From the NCBI GenBank assembly GCA_037951105.1, contig JBAMJV010002065.1:124001-188000 (forward strand): a stretch of 64,000 bases of DNA, read 5' to 3'. Position 1 is the first letter of the stretch. Every line of letters begins with the position of its first letter. Below, piece by piece: positions 54,655 through 64,000 of the stretch. The DNA is from Echinarachnius parma (taxonomy: Eukaryota > Echinodermata > Echinoidea > Clypeasteroida > Echinarachniidae). The notes beneath the pieces were generated by a model. The model did not search any database. It was not told the origin of the DNA and was given only the letters and a program-made list of their open reading frames with translations. The position numbers and the translations under genes are program-made.

Positions 54655-55995
54655 GGTCTAGAGGTCTTCCTTCCTCCCCTCCTCTCTCCACCCCACACAC
54701 ACCCTCCTCGTCCTTCCCCACCCTTGTCCCTCCTCTCCCCACCCTCACACTCCCTCCCTCTTCCTTCCCCGCCTCCTTCTCTCCCCTCCCCGCCCACACA
54801 CACCCCCTCTTCCTTCCCCGCCTCCTTCCCTTATCTCCCCACCCACACACACCATCCCTCTTCATTCCCCGCCTCCTTCATCCCCTCCCCACCCATACAC
54901 ACCCTCCCTATTCCTTCCCCGCCGCCTTCCCTCCTCTTCCCACCCTCCACGTCCTTCCCCACCCTTGTCCCTCCCCTCCTGACCCCCACACCCTCCCTCT
55001 TCCTTCCCCACCTCCTTCCCTTCTCTCCATCCCCTCCCCACCCACACACACACACCCTCCTTCTTCCTTTCCCGCCTCCTTCCCACCTCTCCCCACCCAC
55101 ACACACCATCCCTTTTCCTTCCTCACCTCCCTCCATCCCCTCCACACCCTCCCCCTTCCTTACCCGCCCCCTTCCCTCCCCTCCACACCCACACACACCT
55201 GCCCTCTACCTTCCCCACCTCCTTCCCTCTTCTCCCCACCCCCCCCCCCCCCCCACACACCCTCCCTCTTCCTTCTCCATCTGCCCCATCCCCTCCACAC
55301 CCCACACACTCCCTCTTCCTTCCGCGCCTTCTTTCCTCACCCCACACACCCTCCCTCTTCGTGTCCCACCTCCTTCCCTCCCCTCCCGGCCACCCCATAC
55401 ACCCTCCCTCTTCCTTCCTCGCCTCCTTTCCTCCTCTCCCCACCTACACACACCCGCCATCTTCCTTCAACGCCTCCTTTCCTCCCCTCCCCACCCCACA
55501 CACCCTCCCCCTTCCTTACCCGCCTCCTTCCCTCCCCTCCACACCCACACACACCTGCCCTCTACCTTCCCCACCTCCTTCCCTCTTCTCCCCACCCCCC
55601 CCCCCCCCCCCCCACACACCCTCCCTCTTCCTTCTCCATCTGCCCCCATCCCCTCCACACCCCACACACTCCCTCTTCCTTCCGCGCCTCCTTTCCTCCC
55701 CTCCTCACCCGACACACCCTCCCTCTTCGTGCCCCACCTCCTTCCCTCCCCTCCCCACCCCACACACCCTCCCTCTTCCTTTCTCGCCTCCTTTCCTCCT
55801 CTCCCCACCTACACACACCCGCCATCTTCCTTCAACGCCTCCTTTCCTCCCCTCCCCACCCCACACACCCTCCCTCTACCTTCCACGCCTCCTTCCCTCC
55901 TCTCCCCACCCCCACACACCCTCCCTCTTCCTTTTCCACCTGCCTCCACCCCCTCCACACCCCTACACACACACTCCCTCTTCCTTCCCCGATGA
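54655..55995. repeat. C-rich polypyrimidine minisatellite with higher-order repeat
   Basis: About 1.34 kb of units near 45-60 bp built from CCTCCTTCCCTCCCC, ACCCACACACAC and CCCTCTTCCTTCC. Two larger blocks (about 55145-55500 and 55502-55860) repeat the same order of units, including C runs at 55237-55254 and 55596-55613, giving a period of about 357 bp. Strong strand bias. The long Pro/Ser frames are artefacts. Confidence 0.93.
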
Positions 55996-56603
55996 ATAAA
56001 TGATAAAATGTTTGAAAATATACAAAACATATTTAGGTCAAACCGTTTACAAATAATGAATGTGCACACTAATACAGATAAACAGAAGTCAACATGCATT
56101 TGGTTTGAAGGGCCCCTTTATTCTTTATGCTTAGGGAACGTTCAAGTTGACAATTTCTAAAAATAGATTTTGTATGAAATCACTCATCACTCTTATTGGA
56201 TAAAGAATACTTCCATGTTTTTTATCTGTTTCATCTTCTGCACACATGCAAATCACACCCAATTACATGCAAGTCACAAACGAAACAACCTCGAACTTCC
56301 AAGTCATAATTATAAAAAGAGGCGCTGGACATCACGATTTAAAGAAAAATGAATATTTATTATAGATGATCCTTGTTAACCTAGCAACATCATTCTTACA
56401 GGATTCTAGATGAGTGCTCACATTAACTGTGCGTATATGCATTTGAACTTCAATCCCTGTAACAATGACAATTCAGGCATGTAGAAATGTACATAAACAT
56501 AAAATAATAATAATAATAAATAATAATAATATAAAAATTATATATTCAATATATTTTTCAAACAACAAATAAGTTGACATGAACATAATTAATCCCAATT
56601 ACT
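55996..56603. other. No supported gene
   Basis: AT-rich, with an (AAT)n tract at about 56503-56530. No exon or repeat family recognised. Confidence 0.45.
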
Positions 56604-56772
56604 ATACAGTGGAACTTCGTTATAACGAGGTCAGATATAACACAATCCCGCACTTATAGCAGGGTGCTTTTCTCGGTCCCACAGCTCTTAGTATTTCTTT
56701 GTTTTTTTTACCCTGATATAACAAGGTAGTTTTCACAGTCCCAAGGACCTCGTTATAACAAACAATGTTTAC
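56604..56772. mobile_element. Small GTTATAACGAGGTC inverted-repeat element
   Basis: ACAGTGGAACTTCGTTATAACGAGGTC at the left and CCAAGGACCTCGTTATAAC at the right fold back. Fragments resembling it occur near 3945-3975 and 4165-4217. Confidence 0.55.
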
Positions 56773-56922
56773 AGGACTTGCTGTAGGACAAATATTAGTT
56801 TACTCATGCAACTTTGGTTTTAATTACATTTTAAAGTTCAATAAATATATGTGAAATAAGAATCATTCAATTTCAAATGTGCTCATAGTTGTACAATTTG
56901 ATATCAAAATATTTTATTTATA

Positions 56923-57110
56923 CAGGGTGGCCCTTCAAAAAAAAAAACAACGGGACACTTATTATTATATTACTATTAATTTATTATTATTAAGTTACTA
57001 AGTAAACATGTCATTCGGTCGGATAGGGTGTAATTTCTAATAAACAACAATACCAAGAAAAGTACGTTTAGACATGCATTTTTTTAATGGTGCTTTGAGT
57101 CAATGCTTGA
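56923..57110. mobile_element. ACAGGGTGGCCC element, left half only
   Basis: Starts TACAGGGTGGCCCTTC and shares CGGATAGGGTGT...TGGTGCTTTGAGT with the long copy at 20063-20602; the right half is missing. Confidence 0.65.
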
Positions 57111-58278
57111 TGAAGGAAAAGTCTTACTGGCTGTTATATTTTAGGCCCATTTAGACAGTGGGCCAACACGTCAATATGTCTTCAACAATTGGTTTTCATA
57201 ACCTTTATTTGGGGAGGATGTAAAATGTGTTGCATAATGGACAATTATGGACAATAGCTAAAACTCTTTCTCACAAGCACAAATGTTGTGCATTTTGGAA
57301 AAACATGCATCTCCATGAAGTGACCATTTTTTGCATATAATTAGCAAATAATAATGCACATGTTACATACATGCATGTACATGTTAATGTAATGTATACA
57401 TTTCAAACAAAATTAAACATAAAATGGCCTCACTGAACTGAAAACTAAAATTAACAATAGTTATTTTAATCCATCAAGAATAAACACTCAAATTGGCAAC
57501 ATCTTATTTTAACTTGCCATGTTTTACAACTAAATATACAATTGTTCCAAGTTCATCAAAACTACAGTCTTCTTTTTTTTTGCCTAGTTGCCAATTTGAT
57601 GTTACACAGTGAAAAATAGCGTGTTACCAATTTGAATATTAGAAACAGTCACGAAACTCAAGATGCAAAAAAAATACAAAATATAATTCATAGCAAATAA
57701 TTTTAATTAAAAGGTACAATAATAAAGTAGTCTTAGAGCACAATTATTTGTATCACTTGAAACTTTCATTTCATCTATATTCCATACCTGTAAGTTCTTT
57801 GCTATATATCAAGCGTACGTTTACAAAAAAAAAAATGGTAAATTACTAATTATTGAATGCATAAACTGCACTTGTAAAACTGCAAGTTGACATTCCATTT
57901 AAATCCACTTGAGAATAATAAATATTTCAGGACACAAACACTCAAATTAGGCAATTGGCAACACTAAAGTGGCAATTCCTAATTCTAATTTGACTGACAA
58001 AAAAAGGTTGATTGATTTCAAGTTCACCGTAAGTTCTGTATTATACCTGTATTGCCAATTAAAAGATTAGAGTTTGATGACGATTTCCGTGTAAAATTCC
58101 GTGTAGAATTCCAGAGAGTGACATGGGACAAAACCAATTGTTATCACCTTGAAGATATCAAACTTAGATAATAGAAGATCTTTTGTTACTATGGACACAC
58201 CATATTACTAGTGGTGTTGATTCAACCGCAGTTTCTCTGTTGTTACCTGAAATCTATTTTGGTTAAAAATATGATATC
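57111..58278. other. No supported gene, AT-rich
   Basis: Short frames only. No repeat family recognised. Confidence 0.5.
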
Positions 58279-58830
58279 AAAGGGGTAGTTTAGTTTTGGT
58301 AGAGAGGGAGCTGCACATCACAAATTTGTGTGAGGTAATCAAAAACTGAGTGTTGAATTTGGGAGAACATGCCATTTTAATAGTAGAATAAACCTTTTTC
58401 ATCAAAATCGACCCAGAAACGCCATATCTATTTGATCTGATAATTATTTGGGGCCTCAATAATTCGATTATTTTTTCAAAAAATAAAAAATGATTGCACT
58501 TTTTTTAATAATTGTCAAAATAACATTTTAAATAGTTGCTGATCTTTCTATTTAATCATCATTACAATAAAATATCACATGCATAATGTAATCATCATTT
58601 CAAAAAAAATATAATTTTGTATGACAATGGTTGAAACCAATGCCATTTTAGAAAAGCGCCCTCTTGTGTAAAAAAATGACTCTTTTTGAATAATGACAGG
58701 CGTTTTACTTAGTCGTTTGTAATTTTGTATACATTTTCGAGCATGGTGGAGTTGTGACAATTATTTTATAATGTTACTGTCCAGGTTTGGTTACTAAAGT
58801 TCAGCCTTACCAAAACTAAACTACCCCTTT
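58279..58830 (+). mobile_element. MITE family M1, copy with perfect 23-bp inverted ends
   Basis: AAAGGGGTAGTTTAGTTTTGG (with TA) at the left and its exact complement TACCAAAACTAAACTACCCC (with TTT) at the right define the family. Interior AATCGACCCAGAAACG and CAGGTTTGGTTACTAAAG align with the other copies. About 552 bp, non-coding. Confidence 0.9.
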
Positions 58831-58909
58831 AATAATGTTTGTATTTCCTGAATGAACCTACCTTCTATGAAACTTGATCAATCAGAAATCATGTTTAAAG
58901 TTAAATACC

Positions 58910-59075
58910 AGCTTTGGTCAAATTTAATTTTATTAACCAAAACGTGCACCATTACGGAACAAAGTAATAGTTTATAACTTCACGATGCTCGAAAAGTATA
59001 CATAATTACAAATGACTAAGTAAAACCGTTGTTATCATTCAAAAAGAGCTGTTACAACCTTACTTACAACGCAAG
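58910..59075 (-). mobile_element. MITE family M1, inverted fragment
   Basis: TTAACCAAAACGTGCACCAT, AAATGACTAAGTAAAACCG and TCATTCAAAAAGAGCTG are the complement of the M1 right half. Confidence 0.6.
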
Positions 59076-59449
59076 GGGAGCTTTTTAAAACAAAATAACA
59101 AACATTGGTTTTAGTCTTTGTTCTTACAAAATTGTGCATTTAATGTTTTACTCAATAGAAATATCATCAACGACTTTTTAAAAAGCTATTCAGATTGTTT
59201 TTACAGTAGTCTACGAGCATTTTTTATTTATTTCAAAGCCTCAACAATTTAAAATCTAACCGTCCTGATATCTGTCCAGGCCGGACCGATATAATAATTT
59301 ACCAAATATATCAATTAGTAGGCGGTTTCCCGGCAAAATTTGTAACGCCCCGTATTAGTAAAAACATATTCTTTTATATGATTGGTAGTAAGAGCTTCAA
59401 TTTCATTTTTTGAGAGGGGGGCGTTTCCAAAACTAGTCTTGAGATTACA

Positions 59450-59668
59450 AGGAACAATCTACGGCTCTTTGAAGATGTCGAAGTGTGCTTCACTACGATA
59501 ACGGTGGTCGAAATCATTGTCACATCCGCGTCTACATCAGACCGTACCATTCTTGCCGTGACTGTCGCTGAAATGGGTGCTATGTCCGCCCTGACACATC
59601 AAAGCTGTCCTGATGGTGACTCCGATTGCTTAATTCATCACCTCATCCAGTCCAATGGTTGAAACTGG
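59450..59668 (+). other. Coding-like plus-strand segment
   Basis: Open for about 73 codons without an initiator until late (LFEDVEVCF...EMGAMSALTHQSCPDGDSDC), ending TGA. It resembles the segment at 2010-2132. It overlaps the minus-strand candidate exon 59630-59717; both cannot easily be coding. Confidence 0.2.
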
Positions 59669-59717
59669 CTCCACGGCAGGCCCCACTCTGCAAATACCCT
59701 GGCTGGATGGAGAGCAG
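59630..59717 (-). CDS. Candidate terminal exon, unidentified
   Basis: A strong acceptor (TTTGTTTTTTACTACAG) precedes 29 codons ending TAA (CSPSSQGICRVGPAVEPVS...). No family recognised. The incoming phase (2) does not match the candidate exon at 60355-60440, whose frame already stops, so this may be 3' UTR or another gene. Confidence 0.25.
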
Positions 59718-60354
59718 CTGTAGTAAAAAACAAATACGTACTTCATATAATTTTGTATAGACTCAAATGCATTTGAGCCATTGGCATTGTCCCATTGTCA
59801 CTGACACTAATCATTAAATTGTTATCTCTGGTTCGAAAATCTACTGTTTTAGTTTTTAAATTCAATCTAAATACGTTATTACAAAGAATCTAAGTCCCAT
59901 ACAGGTTTACCAAATGAGGAAACTGACATTTCAACAGGAGACTGGCATTAAAGTGTGTACTTTCAAGTTCATCTCCGACTCGGAATGGATGAACATTTGA
60001 AGACATAATGTATGGATGGGTTTGCACTACGAGTAGTACAATTTCCAGTAAATGTACATTTTTCATAAAATTTTACAGCATATTACACGGCTATCCCATT
60101 GAGGGACCTCAAATTAGAAATCATATTTGGCAACTTTATCCATCCTAGGAACCGAAAGACTCGGCATGCTCTAACAATGCACAAAACCGCTGCCAGTCTA
60201 TAAGCACAGTATCCATTTCAATGTGGAACAGAGAGCCGGGGAAAATCATAGATAGGCCTATTTGCCATAACATGTACCGGTACTCATTTGTACGCTTCCT
60301 CTTTGGCCAAGAAAAAATGTGGCATGAGCAAATGTGTCATGAAAATAAACATAC

Positions 60355-60440
60355 CTTAAGTTCTTAGTGTTCTTTCTGCTCCACTGGAAAAGTGAAATGT
60401 GCTCTCATGCCGTCAACAGTTCCATGATCTTGAATTAGTC
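60355..60440 (-). CDS. Candidate exon, unidentified
   Basis: Acceptor TTTTTTTAG and donor TTAAG-GTATGT bound 86 nt. In phase 1 it encodes LIQDHGTVDGMRAHFTFPVE and four more residues, then TAA before the donor. Phase 1 matches the candidate exon at 63535-63654. The stop before a good donor is odd for a coding exon and would place an intron in the 3' UTR. Confidence 0.3.
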
Positions 60441-61274
60441 CTAAAAAAATGTATATATAAATCGGAACAAAATTTGAATTATAAAGAGAATTCATTTCAA
60501 AAATATAAACTGGTTATTGGCAAATTTAAAATTAGATACATTTTGGAAAGCTTTATGATTAAGGGCTCTGATGTTTAAATGAAACTGTAATTCATTATGC
60601 ATGTGAATCTCCTCGTCAACTTAAAACTGTCACTCAGTTATCAAATTGCATGTGTGAATTTCCTTAAGATGGAATGTATGTGTGTAAATTGTTAACAGTT
60701 GGCTTTTATTTGATTTATTTGCTCCAACATATTTGAAATCGGGTATAAAACCGGCAAAGTTCATTCAGTGGTTGAACATGAAATCAATATCTGAGAGAAT
60801 GAACAACACAATGTTGCTGTCATGACAAGTTCAATGCAAATCTTTCACAGCTTAACATAAACTAAACAAAAATGTATTTTCAACTGATCATAGTCAATTT
60901 CATCACTCACATAACATTCTAAAATTAATTAATTCTGCATTTGTTTCTTAGACTATATCACAAATCAAGAGGTCCTCATAACTGGCAGGCAATACAAAAT
61001 GTTAGTACTTAGGAAAGTATTTGGTACTACAAGTACTAGTATGATTGAGAGACCCCCAAAATCTGCACCCCAATACATTTCTAACAGTTTTAGACTTAAA
61101 CATGGGACAAATTTCTTGAAACTTTATTCACCCAATGAGAAAATAGTGCAGATTCCGCTGCGATTTTCAGATTTGCAATGTATTAATTGATTTTTGAAAT
61201 AGCGGTTACAAACGCACGCATTGTTTTTTAGCTTCACACGTTCGAAGTGGTTTTAATACCGGCACCCCCTCAAT

Positions 61275-61453
61275 ATTTACGTACGTAAACGTTTGTATAT
61301 CGAGTCAATGGCGTAGCTCGCGAGCATGCGCGCCGTACACGGCGCTCCCTTGTCTTTGTCAACATTTACGCGCGGTTTTGACAAAGACTCGGAAGCATGC
61401 TCGCGAGCTACGCCATTGACTCGATGTACAAACGTTTACGTACGTAAATATTC
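61275..61453. repeat. Palindrome, ATATTTACGTACGTAAACG ends
   Basis: Arms of about 57 bp (ATATTTACGTACGTAAACG...GCTCGCGAGCATGC) match nearly perfectly around a 65-bp centre. Short GC-rich fold-back element. Confidence 0.85.
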
Positions 61454-61682
61454 GTACATATACATCGTGAACAAGCTGCGCCGGCAATCTCGTAAGCGCT
61501 TGCAATCTCCTAATACATGTAGTTATCGATAAGACGTTATTGAACAAGCGCTAGAGTTCTCGTTCCTATACTCAAGAAAACTATTTTTTTGCTCGAACTA
61601 CCCATTCAAAATTACCTTGCTTTTAAATATGGATATTTGTTGCTTTGGTACTCATTTATTTTCTCAAAATATGTTTTTTGGG

Positions 61683-61803
61683 ATTTTTTTGCCGATCTTT
61701 TCCGATCTTCCGATTTTTCTGCATGATCGGAAAATCGGCAGAAACGATCCGATCAGGCCTGATCGGATCGGAATCGGATGCCGATCCGATAATCGGTTAC
61801 AGC
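61683..61803. repeat. Cluster of CCGATC/GATCGG units
   Basis: About ten CCGAT or ATCGG cores in 120 bp, arranged in an imperfect palindrome. Confidence 0.6.
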
Positions 61804-62084
61804 GTTAGCTTGAAGTTTTAAGAAATCACTTCTTCACCTTCAAACTAAAGATCATATATTCTCATTATTCTAAAATGGGAATTAAAAGTACCTTTTACAT
61901 CAGAAAGCTCAAGGTAAGTTTCAAAATGTGTTCTATTCTACCCTCCCACTATCCACAGTTGGCTTATTTGGTTAGATAATGCTTTATTATAGCTAAAAAT
62001 ATTTTTACATCTTTGGTAATCTCACAAACTTGTTTACTGTGCATTATATATTATATAATGGTCTCAGTCTTAGAGTGCGTACGA

Positions 62085-63186
62085 GTCGCGGTCAGTGCTA
62101 GATGAAAATTCCAACTGTACCGTAGCTATGATCAGCGCTGTGTTTCGATCGAAACTTGCAGGGATTTTGCGATGAGGTGTTTTAGCACCTTTAACCATCT
62201 CATTTTTAAATTTTATCTACTTCTAGTATGGTATCGGATCCTATTACCGGATACCATTTCTTTACGCCATGACAACGATCAACATGAAGAACAGAGATAT
62301 GAATAAAACACAAATAAGTGATCTATATATTCTCAAGATAAAGAATTGATAACTTATTTCGTAGAAAAAAGCGGCAAACTTACGCAAATTGAACTTTTAC
62401 GGCACCCTTTCAAGAAGCAGAATTTTTTGTAGCGCACAAACCGGGTTGTATTAACCGGACGCACCAAACGTGAATGTTTTGCATGGGAATGTCATTGACG
62501 CGCGTATAACGCCTCAGGGCGCTTATTTTTCTTCGGGAAATGGTGGAAAATGTTTGCTAAACATCCATTTATTATCCTCCGTTAATGCCGACTTTCAAAT
62601 TCAACTTTCAAAATTCGAACGTTTTTCCTATTGGAATTTGCATGTACGGTAATACAACCCGTTCGGTATTGCAACCCCTTGCTATACCGACTGAAACCCC
62701 CAACCTACCGTACATCATATTTTATTTCTTTAAAAAGAATGATAACTTACCTCAAATTGATGATTTATCTCGTAGTGCTTGTTAGAATCCGGCTTTTTTT
62801 TCGATCGCTGCAATAATGACGGCACCCCATACTCATCGCGGCAATAATGACGTCACCTCAAAACTCATCGGCATCGTGTGCGATGCCGATGAGTATTATT
62901 ATTGCAGCGATCGAAAAAAAAAGCCGGATTCTAACAAGCACTACGACTCGAGATAAATCATCAATTTGAGGTAAGTTATCATTTTTTTAAAGAAATAAAA
63001 TATGATGTACGGTAGGTTGGGGGTTTCAGTCGGTACTAGAAGTAGATAAAATTAATAAATGATATGGTTAAAGGTGCTAAAACACCTCATCGCAAAATCC
63101 CTGCAAAGTTTCGATCGACGTCGCTTCACAGCGCGCTGTGCTTACGCACAGCGCTGATCACAGTTAACTGTACCGATGAGTTATCC
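62085..63186. mobile_element. Inverted-repeat element with an insertion in its left arm
   Basis: Arms: 62085-62228 plus 62678-62815 on the left and 62900-63186 on the right. The left arm is interrupted by about 450 bp (62229-62677) that are absent from the right arm. Inner arms (CCTACCGTACATCATATTTT... and complement) match almost perfectly. Non-coding. Confidence 0.75.
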
Positions 63187-63325
63187 TAGATCGACAAATC
63201 TATCGCTTTCATGGCCTTTTTGACATTATTATTGTTATTTTCACTGTCGGCATTCTATCCGACAGTGAAAATAACAATAATAATGTCAAAAAGGCCATGA
63301 AAGCGATAGATTTGTCGATCCTAGA
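63187..63325. repeat. Short palindromic MITE-like element, copy 2
   Basis: Arms of about 62 bp from CTAGATCGACAAATCTATCG match almost perfectly around GTCGGCATTCTATCCGAC. Same family as 1150-1273. Confidence 0.85.
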
Positions 63326-63534
63326 GTTTTGTTATCCATGTCTTATATCACTTTAATAATACAATTTGTTTCTGGCAATATTTTTTATTCATATCTCATA
63401 TGATACTACATGCAAAATCTTAAATTGTAAATACAGTCAATGCATTCATAATGCCTTGCCCTTGCATCTGCAGTTCTGCACTTAACTTCATACTAACATA
63501 AACAATGAATAGGTGGGACTGGGACTGAACTCAC

Positions 63535-63654
63535 CGGAATTACTGGATTTCACAGTCTTCATCGTCTTAATCTTGTATTTTGCCCACTCACTGCCATTGT
63601 GCTTCCTTATTCTAGGATTACAGATTATGTCTCTCATCCATGGTGTTATATTAG
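63535..63654 (-). CDS. Candidate coding exon, possibly the start of a PX-type domain
   Basis: Acceptor GAGTCCTCAG and donor CCG-GTGAGT enclose 120 nt, phase 1-1. The peptide includes ITPWMRDIICNPRIRKHNGS, then EWAKYKIKTMK. The PR...W..Y.I.T pattern recalls the first strands of PX domains (sorting nexins), but the match is weak. The exon could instead begin at the ATG at 63637, with an upstream short ORF (ACCATGG, 63643). The rest of a PX domain is not seen. Confidence 0.35.
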
Positions 63655-64000
63655 CTGAGGACTCTCAAAATACTGTATAACAGTGCAGTGACGGCCGGCT
63701 GATAACAAGAAAATAACAATAGTTTTATAATACTGTATGGTACGGCGTACTAGTAGTAGTACTGCAGCTCTATGCCTTTAAATTTCCCTAGAAAAATACG
63801 GCTAGTCAGCCGCCCGTAGATGGCGTACTTTCACTTGTTTACACGGTGAAATATATATCATTTCATGCATTACTGTATTTTGAATGTCGAGGCAAATTAA
63901 CTGTTTAACAAGTTGTACGAATGACAACAAACATTAAATAAATATTATCTTACTGTATATGACAATAAGCAATTTTGTAAAAGAATTGATACTGGTTATT
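63655..64000. other. No supported gene
   Basis: AT-rich; nothing recognisable except possible upstream sequence of the candidate minus-strand gene. Confidence 0.4.

Noticed and set aside
54624..56003. 459-codon Pro/Ser/Leu frame and its Gly/Glu/Arg antisense frames
   Set aside because: The frames run through a C-rich minisatellite whose units lack stops by composition; several frames are open at once.

Overview
The window looks like a stretch of a metazoan nuclear genome. It is AT-rich, has GT-AG introns with phase-1 domain exons, is crowded with fold-back and terminal-inverted-repeat elements and microsatellites, and carries non-LTR and LTR retrotransposon remains. The interstitial telomere-type repeat (CCCTAA) and the LINE and MITE content suggest a marine invertebrate, possibly an echinoderm or other deuterostome. 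I cannot name a species from the sequence alone.

Two host genes can be rebuilt exon by exon, and they lie head to head. On the plus strand (28821-42476) eight coding exons in consistent phases give a 686-residue type I receptor: signal peptide, four immunoglobulin-type domains, one membrane helix, a proline-rich juxtamembrane exon and a 120-residue tail with tyrosine motifs (a YxxI site, a YxxM site and an ITIM-like SxYxxL). On the minus strand (26487 down to 10822) six coding exons, also in consistent phases, give a 257-residue type I protein: signal peptide, one Ig-like domain, one CCP/sushi domain, one membrane helix and a 19-residue tail with an ITIM-like SxYxxL. The two start codons are about 2.3 kb apart. 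The pair looks like a divergent cluster of tyrosine-motif immune-type or adhesion receptors.

Mobile DNA fills most of the rest. Inside the minus-strand gene's longest intron sits a nearly 7 kb Tx1-clade-like LINE (ORF1 with a zinc knuckle, ORF2 with endonuclease and reverse transcriptase, both broken). It is bounded on both sides by (GAA)n/(TTC)n microsatellite and is interrupted by a short repeat that carries telomere-type units. A second LINE fragment (19785-20845) is split by an inverted-repeat element. The long introns of the plus-strand gene hold several large palindromes (665-bp arms at 32354-33786; nested kilobase arms at 35662-38391). From 46848 to 52246 a MITE is interrupted by a Ty3/gypsy element with 131-bp LTRs, a 5-bp target duplication and a missing integrase core, and also by a TA-flanked long-inverted-repeat element.

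The outer thirds (1-10800 and 53000-64000) have no gene I can name. They hold dispersed repeats, palindromes, a 1.3 kb C-rich minisatellite, and a few candidate exons whose gene identity is open (1050-1094, 2908-3070, 59630-59717, 60355-60440, 63535-63654).
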